A stretch of DNA of 64,000 bases, taken from Mycobacterium sp. M26 (lineage in GTDB: Bacteria > Actinomycetota > Actinomycetes > Mycobacteriales > Mycobacteriaceae). The notes under the pieces are model-generated. The model was not told the DNA's origin and did no database searches. It was given only the letters and a program-made list of their open reading frames with translations. Each line of letters starts with the position of its first letter. Position 1 is the first letter of the stretch. Below are positions 57,591 to 64,000 of the stretch, in pieces. The position numbers and the translations under genes are program-made. The stretch is from contig NZ_LN929908.1 of assembly GCF_001494595.1 (NCBI RefSeq), positions 372,001-436,000 on the forward strand, read 5' to 3'.

Positions 57591-58031
57591 ATGGCATCCC
57601 TGCGCCCCGGCTGGTTGGTGGTGTTGTGCGGGGCGACGCTGGCCGTCAGTGCGTGGCTGCCCTGGCTGACCACGTCAGCGGCCGGCGGGGGCCGGGCCAG
57701 CGCGATCGGCGGGATCGGCGGGACCGTCGGCAGCATCGCGCTACCGCCGCGGTTCGGCTCCGGCCAGCTGATCGTGCTGCTGTCCTCGGCGCTGATCGTC
57801 ACCGGGGCGATGGTGGCCCGCAACCTGTCCCCGCGGCTGGCGGCCACCGCAGCGCTGGTGATCGCGGTCCTGATCGGGGTGCTGACGTGGTACTACCACC
57901 ACCTCAACGTCAGCCCGCCGGTCGCGGCCGGCTACGGCTTCTACATCGGTGCGGCCGGCGCGGCCGGTGCCGTGGCGTGTTCGGTCTGGGCGTTGGTGGC
58001 CGCACTACTTCAGCGGAGGTCGGTCCGATGA
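57591..58031 (+). CDS. Four-helix membrane protein of unknown function
   Basis: 146 residues with four predicted helices (PGWLVVLCGATLAVSAWLPWL, GQLIVLLSSALIVTGAMVA, LAATAALVIAVLIGVLTWYYHHL, GFYIGAAGAAGAVACSVWALVAALL). The order resembles the small Trp-associated actinobacterial membrane proteins, but I cannot name the family. It starts 9 nt after the ABC-F stop and overlaps the GNAT gene by four bases (ATGA), so the three form one operon. Confidence 0.75.
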   Translation: MASLRPGWLVVLCGATLAVSAWLPWLTTSAAGGGRASAIGGIGGTVGSIALPPRFGSGQLIVLLSSALIVTGAMVARNLSPRLAATAALVIAVLIGVLTWYYHHLNVSPPVAAGYGFYIGAAGAAGAVACSVWALVAALLQRRSVR

Positions 58032-58630
58032 GCCGGTTCGTCGAACCCGTGGTCCTCATCGGTCCGTCGTGGGTGACGCTGGAACCCCTGGGCCACAACC
58101 ACATTGACGAGATCGCGGCGGCCGCCGCCGACGGCGACGTGGGATCGCTGTGGTTCACCAGCGCGCCCTCGCCGGACGCCGCGGCGGCCTGGGTGGACAA
58201 GATGCTGGCCATGCAGGCCGGTGACGAGGGTGTCACCTTTGTGATCCGGCGGCGCAGCGACGGAGTCGTGGTGGGCTCGTCGAGCATGTTCCATGTCGAC
58301 GCGGCCAACCGCAGACTCGAGATCGGTCACACCTGGCATGCGGCCTCGGCGCGGCGCACCGGGGTCAACACCGAGGCGAAACTGGTGCTGCTCACCCACG
58401 CCTTCGACCAGCTGGGCTGTGTGGCGGTCGAATTCCGCACCCACTTCTTCAACCAGGCCAGCCGGGCGGCCATCGAACGGCTGGGTGCCAAACGCGACGG
58501 CATCCTGCGCAGCCACCAGCTGCTGCCCGACGGCTCACGCCGCGACACCGTCGTCTACTCGATCCTGGACATCGAGTGGCCGGCGGTGCGCAACAACCTG
58601 ACATTCCGGCTCAGCCGTTACGACGACTGA
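58028..58630 (+). CDS. GNAT N-acetyltransferase, RimJ/RimL-like
   Basis: 200 residues from ATG 58028. RimJ-type GNAT: VTLEPLGHNHIDEIA opening, FVIRRRSDGVVVGSSSMFHVD, GHTWHAASARRTGVNTEAKLVLLTHAF (acetyl-CoA pyrophosphate-loop region) and VEFRTHFFNQASRAAIERLGAKRDG. Acetylates an amino group on a protein or small molecule; target unknown. Third gene of the ABC-F operon, with a perfect hairpin spanning its stop codon. Confidence 0.87.
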   Translation: MSRFVEPVVLIGPSWVTLEPLGHNHIDEIAAAAADGDVGSLWFTSAPSPDAAAAWVDKMLAMQAGDEGVTFVIRRRSDGVVVGSSSMFHVDAANRRLEIGHTWHAASARRTGVNTEAKLVLLTHAFDQLGCVAVEFRTHFFNQASRAAIERLGAKRDGILRSHQLLPDGSRRDTVVYSILDIEWPAVRNNLTFRLSRYDD

Positions 58631-58637
58631 GCCGGAA
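58604..58637. terminator. Bidirectional terminator containing the GNAT stop codon
   Basis: TTCCGGCTCA (58604-58613) and TGAGCCGGAA (58628-58637) are perfect 10-bp inverted arms around a 14-nt loop. The TGA of the right arm is the GNAT stop. The hairpin lies between the convergent GNAT and Hsp20 genes and is flanked by no long T-run. Confidence 0.6.
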
Positions 58638-58648
58638 CACGCTGTCGG

Positions 58649-59098
58649 TCAGGATGATTCGATGGTGGTGGGCTGGATCGGCCTGCTACCGGCGGCATGC
58701 GAGACCTCGATGCGGCGCGGCTTGGCACGTTCGGCCAGTGGGATGGTCACGGTCAGCACGCCGTTTTCGTAGGTGGCGCTGATCCGGGTGGTGTCGATAC
58801 CGTCGCCGAGCGACAACTGGCGGCGGTAGGTGCCGAAGAATCTCTCGCTGGCCAGCCACTGCACCGAATCCTCGGAGCGCGACGAGCGGTGGGCAGTCAA
58901 GGTCAGGGTGCCGTTGTCGACGCTGACATCGACCGAGCCGGGATCGACACCGGGCAGATCGGCGGTCAGGACGTAGTGGTCGTCGACCTTGTAGAGATCC
59001 ATGGGCATGAACCGGGGACTGCGGTCGCTTCCGGACTGGCTGCTCAGCAGGCCCCGGGTTACGGCGTCAAGGTCACTGAACGGATCGAAGCGGAGCAC
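58649..59098 (-). CDS. Hsp20/alpha-crystallin small heat shock protein
   Basis: 149 residues. N-terminal RFDPFSDLDAVTRGLL, then an alpha-crystallin domain from PMDLYKVDDHYVLTADLPGVDPGSVDVSVDNGTLTLTAHRS to YENGVLTVTIPLAE (listed as segments), the last containing the conserved A-x-x-x-N-G-V-L pattern. An ATP-independent holdase forming oligomers. A perfect CIRCE element 75 nt upstream shows HrcA control. Confidence 0.93.
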   Translation of the reverse strand: MLRFDPFSDLDAVTRGLLSSQSGSDRSPRFMPMDLYKVDDHYVLTADLPGVDPGSVDVSVDNGTLTLTAHRSSRSEDSVQWLASERFFGTYRRQLSLGDGIDTTRISATYENGVLTVTIPLAERAKPRRIEVSHAAGSRPIQPTTIESS

Positions 59099-59172
59099 AG
59101 CAACTCACCTCCTGCGCCTACTCGTGGAGCCCGCCACCCTGGCGGGCGACCATCACTGTGCTGGTCCCGAGA

Positions 59173-59199
59173 TTAGCACTCGAAGCCCGAGAGTGCTAA
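59173..59199. promoter_or_regulatory. CIRCE operator (HrcA site)
   Basis: TTAGCACTC - nine bases (GAAGCCCGA) - GAGTGCTAA matches the CIRCE consensus at every conserved base. CIRCE binds the heat-shock repressor HrcA. It lies between the divergent Hsp20 gene (75 nt away) and the lipoprotein gene (64 nt away), so it may affect both. Confidence 0.9.
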
Positions 59200-59262
59200 C
59201 ACTTTTTCGCCGGATTCGCCGACGCCACGGGTAGGCTGTGGCGGGCTTCGAAGGGGTTCAGA

Positions 59263-59871
59263 TTGCGCAATGTAGTAGCACCCATGGCGGTGGCGATGGC
59301 GGCCGCGCTGGCGATGTCGGTGGCCGGCTGCTCGGAAGAGAACAAGCCGGCGGCGGCGAAGTGCGATGAGGTGTCGGTACCGATGACCGACATCCCCACC
59401 CGCACCGACCAGGAGCCCCGGATGCGCATCCCGCAGCCGCAAGGTTGGGAGCGCACCGACAAGCTGGACTCCGAGACCATCCGCTACGCGCTGCGCAATC
59501 CGGGCCTGTCAGCCGACGGGTTCACCCCCAACGCCGTGGTGACCCTGCAGAAGGTCGGCACCGATGTGGGCAAGCCGCAGCAGATTCTGGACGCCCAGAA
59601 CCAGCAGCTGAAAACCAAGCTGAAGGTCAAGGACATGGCCTCCACGCCGGGCCAGGTGTGCGGATCACCCGCGCAGGCCACCACCTACACCGCGCCGGCC
59701 ATGGGCAAGATCCCGGCCCGCAAGGCGACCTCGCTGGCGACGGTGTTCGCCTCCGGTGACGTCAACTACATCGCCACGGTCACCGTGCAGAGCATCAAGG
59801 CCGATAACCCGACGTATGCCGCCGATTCCGCGGCGATCATCAAGGGATTTCAGATCATTCCGCCTAAGTGA
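59263..59871 (+). CDS. LpqN/LpqT-like lipoprotein
   Basis: 202 residues from TTG 59263, or shorter from ATG 59284. Signal peptide AVAMAAALAMSVAGC with a lipobox (VAGC, Cys near residue 23), then a mature domain with IPQPQGWERTDKLDSETIRYALRNP and a late QVCGSPAQATTYT strand. The pattern matches the LpqN/LpqT family, mycobacterial lipoproteins of unknown exact function. Divergent from Hsp20 across the CIRCE element. Confidence 0.82.
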   Translation: MRNVVAPMAVAMAAALAMSVAGCSEENKPAAAKCDEVSVPMTDIPTRTDQEPRMRIPQPQGWERTDKLDSETIRYALRNPGLSADGFTPNAVVTLQKVGTDVGKPQQILDAQNQQLKTKLKVKDMASTPGQVCGSPAQATTYTAPAMGKIPARKATSLATVFASGDVNYIATVTVQSIKADNPTYAADSAAIIKGFQIIPPK

Positions 59872-60817
59872 GCGTGCCGACGTGCACGCCGGCCAGCCGC
59901 TGCGCGCACTGATCACAGGCCAGCTCGCCGGTGAACGGTGATCCGCAGCCGCGGTGATGCAGCATCAGGGCGGGTCCCTCGGGGGCCTGGAACCACCACT
60001 GCGCCCATTGCACGGCGGCCACTAGAACCGGGAAGAACGCCCGGCCCTTGTCGGTGAGCAGGTAGGCGGCCCGCTCCGGGCCGCTGCGCTCGGCGGGGGA
60101 GGTGGTGAACACCCCGATCCCGCAGAACGTCTGCAGCCGCTCGGCCAGCAGGCTTGGCGGCGCCCCGAGCTGGGACTGGAAGTCGGTGAACCGGGTGCTG
60201 CCCAGGAACGCTGCCAGCAACAGCGCTGCAGCCCAACGGTTTCCGAGCACGCTCATGGTCTCGGGGAACATGCCGGCATCGCGGCCGCCGGCATCGGACT
60301 CCGAGCGGCGGCGGGTTGCCGCGGCGGGGGCGCAGCGTTCCCAGGTACCGCTGGGCCCCAGGCTCAGGGTGACGTCGAGGTGTTCGGCCGGCGCGTGGCA
60401 GGCATCGCAGCGCAGTACAGGGGCGAACGGCTGACCGCACAGCTGATGGTGCATCGCGGGCAGGGTGGCGCGGTGCTCGGCCACCCAGTTGCGTTCCCAC
60501 TCCCAGATCGACAGCAGCGCCGGCCACAGGGAGCGGCTGCGTGCCGTCACCAGATACTCGGTGCGCGCCCGCGTCGAGGCGTGCTCGCGACGGGCCAGCA
60601 GGCCATCGCGGACCAGGATCCGAAGCCGGTTGGTCAGAACGGAATTGGAGATCGGCAACCGCGCCATGAACTGGCTGTAGCGGCTGGCACCCATCAGCGC
60701 CTGCTGGATGATCAGCAGGTTCCATTCGTCGCCCAGCAGTCCGAGCATCCGCCCGATGGCATTCGTGCCGTCGGGCGCCAGGACCACGGGGGCGTCGGCG
60801 TCGATGAGGTGGGACAC
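59864..60817 (-). CDS. Regulator with two HxlR winged-helix domains
   Basis: 317 residues. Two HxlR-type domains in one chain: the first at about 18-100 (GRMLGLLGDEWNLLIIQQALMGASRYSQFMARLPISNSVLTNRLRILVRDGLL) and the second at about 180-270 (PETMSVLGNRWAAALLLAAFLGSTRFTDFQ, LLAERLQTFCGIGVF). A Cys-rich stretch CDACHAP separates them and a second, CGSPF...CDQC, ends the chain, possible metal ligands. It starts directly after the carotenoid oxygenase stop (TAAGTG). Confidence 0.85.
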   Translation of the reverse strand: MSHLIDADAPVVLAPDGTNAIGRMLGLLGDEWNLLIIQQALMGASRYSQFMARLPISNSVLTNRLRILVRDGLLARREHASTRARTEYLVTARSRSLWPALLSIWEWERNWVAEHRATLPAMHHQLCGQPFAPVLRCDACHAPAEHLDVTLSLGPSGTWERCAPAAATRRRSESDAGGRDAGMFPETMSVLGNRWAAALLLAAFLGSTRFTDFQSQLGAPPSLLAERLQTFCGIGVFTTSPAERSGPERAAYLLTDKGRAFFPVLVAAVQWAQWWFQAPEGPALMLHHRGCGSPFTGELACDQCAQRLAGVHVGTLT

Positions 60818-62329
60818 TTACAGACCGACCGCCTCGGCAGGAGAGTCGGCGGTATGCCAGCGGCGCAGCGAGTGACCCGACACCCACGTCGCATGGGTGC
60901 CGCTGGAAATCCGTTCAGGCAGTTGAAGCTTGCACACCGGGCCGTCGGAGATACGCGCGGCGTCGAACACCAGGCAGTAGGACGCGTCGGCGTTCATGTC
61001 GGTGGTGAGGGTGACCAGATAGCCGTCGTCCTCGGCCCTGCTGCCCACCCGGGGTGCCATCGCGGTCTCACTGCCGTAGACGCCGTCGCCGAAGCTGATC
61101 CGCTCCTCGGTTCCGCTGACCACGTCGTGGCGGATCAGGCCGTCGAACAGGAACCAGCCCGGCTTGCCGGTGGCCGCATAGGTGTAGCGGTACGGCTCGC
61201 CGCCGTAGCCGCCGTTGATCATCCCGAACTCGGAGATGTTCTCCGACAACGGTTCTTCGGTGAGCCCGCCGGTGACCAGGTTGAGCCGCCAGCGGTGTAA
61301 CCGGGCCTGCATCCGGTCCAGGGCGAGGAACCGGAACGCCCGCTGCCACTTGGTGCCGGTGCCGTTGTCGGGCGGCTCGGGATCGCCTTGGAAGAACCCG
61401 TCGAGCACGATCTCGTCACCGTCCTCGTAGGCGTTGACGAAGTGCAGCACGAAGGTGGGTTCGGCCTCGAACCATTGGATTTCGCCCCCTCCGCGGCGGG
61501 GCAGGACGGCGAAGCGCGACGGCATGTCGCGGTGGAAGCGCGCCATGTGGATATCGCGCTCGAGCATCTCCGGTTCCCAGAACAGCGGAAAGTCGTTGAG
61601 AATGGCGTAGTTCCGGGTGAACGCCATATCGTGCGGCAGTCGCGGGCCGGGTAGCGGGACCTCGGTGTAGTGCACCAGCCGGTTGGTCCGATCCACCACC
61701 CCGTAGTGCATGTACGGGGCCTGCTTGGAGTAGTTGAAGAACATCATCTCGTCGGTGCGTTCGTCGACCTTGGGATGCGCCGAGACCCCCTCGCCGGGGA
61801 AGGCGCCGCCCCAGGTTTCCTTGCCCAGGGTGTCGCCGCTGTAGGGATCGACGCGGTAGAGGTCGCCGCACTGGTAGAAGCTCGTCAGCGCGGTGCCCCG
61901 GTGCACGATCACGTCGGTGCTCGAGGCATCCTTGAGCAGGGTGCGCGCGCCCCAGCCGTAGTCCACCTTGGCCAGCGACAGCGGCTCGGCCAGCCCCGGC
62001 CACAGCGGGCCGCCGGCGGCGTTCTCCGCCTCGAAACCGTCGGTGCGGACAAAGCGGTTGCGGTAGAACGCCTTTCCGTCCCGGAAGCCGACGATGTGCA
62101 CCATGCCGTCGCCGTCGAACGGATGGTAGGACTTCAGTGCCGGATGCAACGGGTTCTCGGTGTTGCGCAGGTACACGCCGTCGAGGTCGGCGGGGATCTC
62201 ACCGTCGACGACGGTGGGATCCTGCACCCGCCACTCGGTGTTCTGCGGACGCCACGGTCCGGTGCGATACGGGTGGTCGTCGTCCTCGGGGAGGGTGGAC
62301 AGGAACTTGCCGACGACCTCGAGATCCAT
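60818..62329 (-). CDS. Carotenoid oxygenase (RPE65 family; Rv0913c-like)
   Basis: 503 residues. Seven-bladed propeller with four iron-binding His in regions such as VSAHPKVDERTDEM (about 190), LPHDMAFTRNYAILND, FHFVNAYEDGDEIV-like HFVNAYEDG and the last at SGTHATWVSGHSL. It cleaves a double bond of a carotenoid or stilbene-like substrate with O2. Length and place match Rv0913c. Its ATG overlaps the thiolase stop by one base (TAATG). Confidence 0.9.
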   Translation of the reverse strand: MDLEVVGKFLSTLPEDDDHPYRTGPWRPQNTEWRVQDPTVVDGEIPADLDGVYLRNTENPLHPALKSYHPFDGDGMVHIVGFRDGKAFYRNRFVRTDGFEAENAAGGPLWPGLAEPLSLAKVDYGWGARTLLKDASSTDVIVHRGTALTSFYQCGDLYRVDPYSGDTLGKETWGGAFPGEGVSAHPKVDERTDEMMFFNYSKQAPYMHYGVVDRTNRLVHYTEVPLPGPRLPHDMAFTRNYAILNDFPLFWEPEMLERDIHMARFHRDMPSRFAVLPRRGGGEIQWFEAEPTFVLHFVNAYEDGDEIVLDGFFQGDPEPPDNGTGTKWQRAFRFLALDRMQARLHRWRLNLVTGGLTEEPLSENISEFGMINGGYGGEPYRYTYAATGKPGWFLFDGLIRHDVVSGTEERISFGDGVYGSETAMAPRVGSRAEDDGYLVTLTTDMNADASYCLVFDAARISDGPVCKLQLPERISSGTHATWVSGHSLRRWHTADSPAEAVGL

Positions 62330-63558
62330 TACGCCACAGCCTCTCCCGATCCGACCACGAAACTGACCGTGGTGGCGGTGCTGCCGCCGAGGTTGAGGGT
62401 GGCGAACCGGCGCGCTCCCTCGACCTGATAGTCACCGGCCAGCCCACTGACCTGTTTCGCGGCGTCGAGCAGCATCCGGATTCCGGTGGCGCCGACCGGA
62501 TGTCCGCCGCCGATGAGTCCGCCGCTGGGGTTGATCGGTAGCCGGCCGCCCATCTCGATGTCGCCGTTCTCGATGGCCTTCCAGGATTCGCCGGGCCCGG
62601 TCAGGCCGATGTGGTCGATCGCGAGGTACTCGCTGGGGGTGAAGCAGTCGTGCACCTCGATCCCGTCGATCCCGTCGAGGTCGGTCTGCGCGCGGTGCAG
62701 CGCATCCTGCACGGTGGCCCGCAGATGGGGCATGACGTACGGGTTGTCGGCGTCCCGCTCGAACTTCTGCCGCAGGCCCAGCCCGACGGTGTGATGCCCC
62801 CAGCCCTCGATCAGGCCGATCGGGCGCACCCCGGGGTGCTCGCGCAGGAACGCGTCACTCACCAGGACCACACCCGAGCCACCGTCGGTCATCTGGCTGC
62901 AGTCGTAGCGCCGGATCCGGCCTTCCACGGGCGGGTTGACCGCGTCGTCGCCGCCGTCGGCCAGCAGATCCGGGACTTCCCAGTCCCGGGTCTGGGCGTT
63001 CGGATTGCGTTTGGCGTTGGCCAGGTTCACTGTCGCGATACCGCGCAGGTGGGCTTCGTCGATGCCGTAGCGGCGGTCGTATTCGTCGGCGACGTCGGAG
63101 AACATCGACGGCCACATGTACTTCGCGTTCAGGCCTTCGTGACCCGTCCACGCGGCCGCGCCGAGGTGCTGAGCGGCGGTGTCACCGGGCACCGTCTTCT
63201 CCAGCTCCACGCCGACCACCAGGGCGGTGCGGTAGTTGCCGGCCCGCAGATCGGCCATGGCCGACAGGATCGCGATACTGCCCGAGGCGCAGGCCGCCTC
63301 GTGCCGGCTGGCGGGGGTGTCCCACAGTCCTTCGTGCACGGTGGCCGGCATCGCGCCGAGATGGCCCTGTTGGGCGAACAATTCGCCGAAGGCGTTGGCG
63401 ACGTGCACGACCTCGATATCGGCGGCGTCGATCATGGCCTCGGCCAGTGTCAGGTCGACGACCTCGGTGGTCAGGCCGGCGAAATCCCGGCCCTCACGGG
63501 TCAGGTTGCGTGCGAAATCGCTTTGGTAGCCACCGAGAATCCAGACATTGCCCGTCAC
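62329..63558 (-). CDS. Thiolase / SCP2-type acetyl-CoA acetyltransferase (Rv0914c-like)
   Basis: 409 residues from ATG 63558. SCP-type thiolase: nucleophilic Cys in HEAACASGS (about 90), EVHDCFTPSEY, and the C-terminal GGLIGGGHPVGATGIRML block with the catalytic His. These enzymes split or form beta-ketoacyl-CoA, often in side-chain or lipid breakdown. First gene of a coupled thiolase - oxygenase - HxlR operon. Confidence 0.92.
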   Translation of the reverse strand: MTGNVWILGGYQSDFARNLTREGRDFAGLTTEVVDLTLAEAMIDAADIEVVHVANAFGELFAQQGHLGAMPATVHEGLWDTPASRHEAACASGSIAILSAMADLRAGNYRTALVVGVELEKTVPGDTAAQHLGAAAWTGHEGLNAKYMWPSMFSDVADEYDRRYGIDEAHLRGIATVNLANAKRNPNAQTRDWEVPDLLADGGDDAVNPPVEGRIRRYDCSQMTDGGSGVVLVSDAFLREHPGVRPIGLIEGWGHHTVGLGLRQKFERDADNPYVMPHLRATVQDALHRAQTDLDGIDGIEVHDCFTPSEYLAIDHIGLTGPGESWKAIENGDIEMGGRLPINPSGGLIGGGHPVGATGIRMLLDAAKQVSGLAGDYQVEGARRFATLNLGGSTATTVSFVVGSGEAVA

Positions 63559-63778
63559 CTCGCCGAAGCTACTACAGCTAAGAGAGTAGCGGGCCGAAAT
63601 GGGCAGTCCGGCCCCAGGCGGCCCCGCCGGCTCGCGGTCTGAACCGACAGGACCTCGCGGACGTAGCTGTCGACGGCTGCGTCCACTTCAGGCCAGCATT
63701 GCCGGGCCAGGTGCTCTGCAAACGTTACGAGTTTCGGGCCGGGCCGTAAATTCGGCGTGGAATGGGAACTCCACACCC

Positions 63779-64000
63779 ATGACATCGCCCAACCACGACC
63801 TCGCCGTGCGGATGGCCGAGCTGGCCAGGGCAACGGCGCCACCGAGCACCGTCGACGACGTGCTGGCCGGCGTCACCGCCGCGGCCGTCGAGATGATCCC
63901 GGGTACCGACACGTGCGGCGTGCTGTTGATCGGCAAGGGCGGCAGGTACGAGTCGCTGTTCGGAACCTCGCCGTTGATCTACGAACTCGACGCGCTGCAG
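63779..64000 (+). CDS. GAF-domain protein, 5' part (probably GAF-ANTAR)
   Basis: 74 codons are visible from ATG 63779 before the window ends. The residues VAELARATAPPSTVDDVL-type helix and MIPGTDTCGVLLIGKGGRYESL are the beginning of a GAF domain. In mycobacteria this form is usually followed by an ANTAR RNA-binding domain, which would lie beyond the edge. The 220-nt gap to the thiolase holds the divergent promoters; I see no clear motif there. Confidence 0.75.
   Translation, partial: MTSPNHDLAVRMAELARATAPPSTVDDVLAGVTAAAVEMIPGTDTCGVLLIGKGGRYESLFGTSPLIYELDALQ

Noticed and set aside
63555..63842. Minus-strand ORF containing a helical stretch (TFAEHLARQCWPEVDAAVDSYV)
   Set aside because: The protein-like part has no start codon nearby and no recognised family; kept only as a remote possibility of a gene remnant in the thiolase/GAF gap.

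Overview
The window is high-GC actinobacterial DNA and reads as a chromosome segment of a Mycobacterium/Mycolicibacterium species, probably a rapid grower. The evidence is gene order: from memory of the M. tuberculosis map, the genes follow Rv0870c to Rv0914c almost one for one (YccF protein, cspB, DUF2771, MFS, DUF3027, DUF2530, MarR, TrmH-like, DUF2537, sepH, serC, AurF-like, fprB, VOC protein, citA, gltA2, arfABC, prrBA, accD3, echA6, metallo-beta-lactamase, beta-lactamase-like lipoprotein, ctpE, the Rv0909/Rv0910 pair, carotenoid oxygenase, thiolase). The PPE genes I expect in that stretch of M. tuberculosis are absent, and several extra blocks are present. These assignments come from reading the proteins; no database search was run.

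Layout. 1-13 kb: housekeeping and envelope genes, with one extra DUF559 nuclease-like gene flanked by two copies of a short palindromic repeat. 13-21 kb: a dicarboxylate-type transporter, citA, pdxH, an MFS exporter, two twin TetR regulators and gltA2. 21-30 kb is an accessory block: a MarR-controlled DHA2 efflux pump behind a nested palindrome; a cluster joining an ethanolamine-phosphate-phospho-lyase-like aminotransferase, an amino-acid/amine permease, an APH-fold kinase, an SDR and a GntR/UTRA regulator (a plausible amino-alcohol catabolic pathway); a second SDR and an FKBP isomerase. 30-35 kb: the arfABC operon, with an ArfC enlarged by three exact-period sunset-like repeats, and the prrBA two-component system. 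35-41 kb: a heterodimeric ABC exporter, a rhodanese/MarR divergent pair with twin palindromes, and accD3.

41-48 kb: echA6, NAPE-PLD-like hydrolase, lipoprotein esterase/beta-lactamase homologue, the ctpE calcium pump, an Rv0909/Rv0910-like pair, and a small gene frameshifted by a 79-nt tandem duplication. 48-55 kb: a DosS/DosR-like sensor and regulator with a near-consensus DosR box, a divergent universal stress protein, an amidohydrolase and an RCK-pore-RCK potassium channel. 55-64 kb: an ABC-F protein with a WhiB7-type promoter and a candidate leader ORF, an Hsp20 gene with a perfect CIRCE element, an LpqN/LpqT-like lipoprotein, a tandem-HxlR regulator coupled to carotenoid oxygenase and thiolase genes, and the start of a GAF protein.

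The most unusual material is the kinase/phospho-lyase cluster (23.4-28.4 kb), the dispersed palindrome found at three gene 3' ends, the ArfC expansion, the duplication-broken gene, and the ABC-F leader region. No tRNA, rRNA, CRISPR array, insertion sequence or phage gene was seen. No gene-free stretch exceeds 300 bases.
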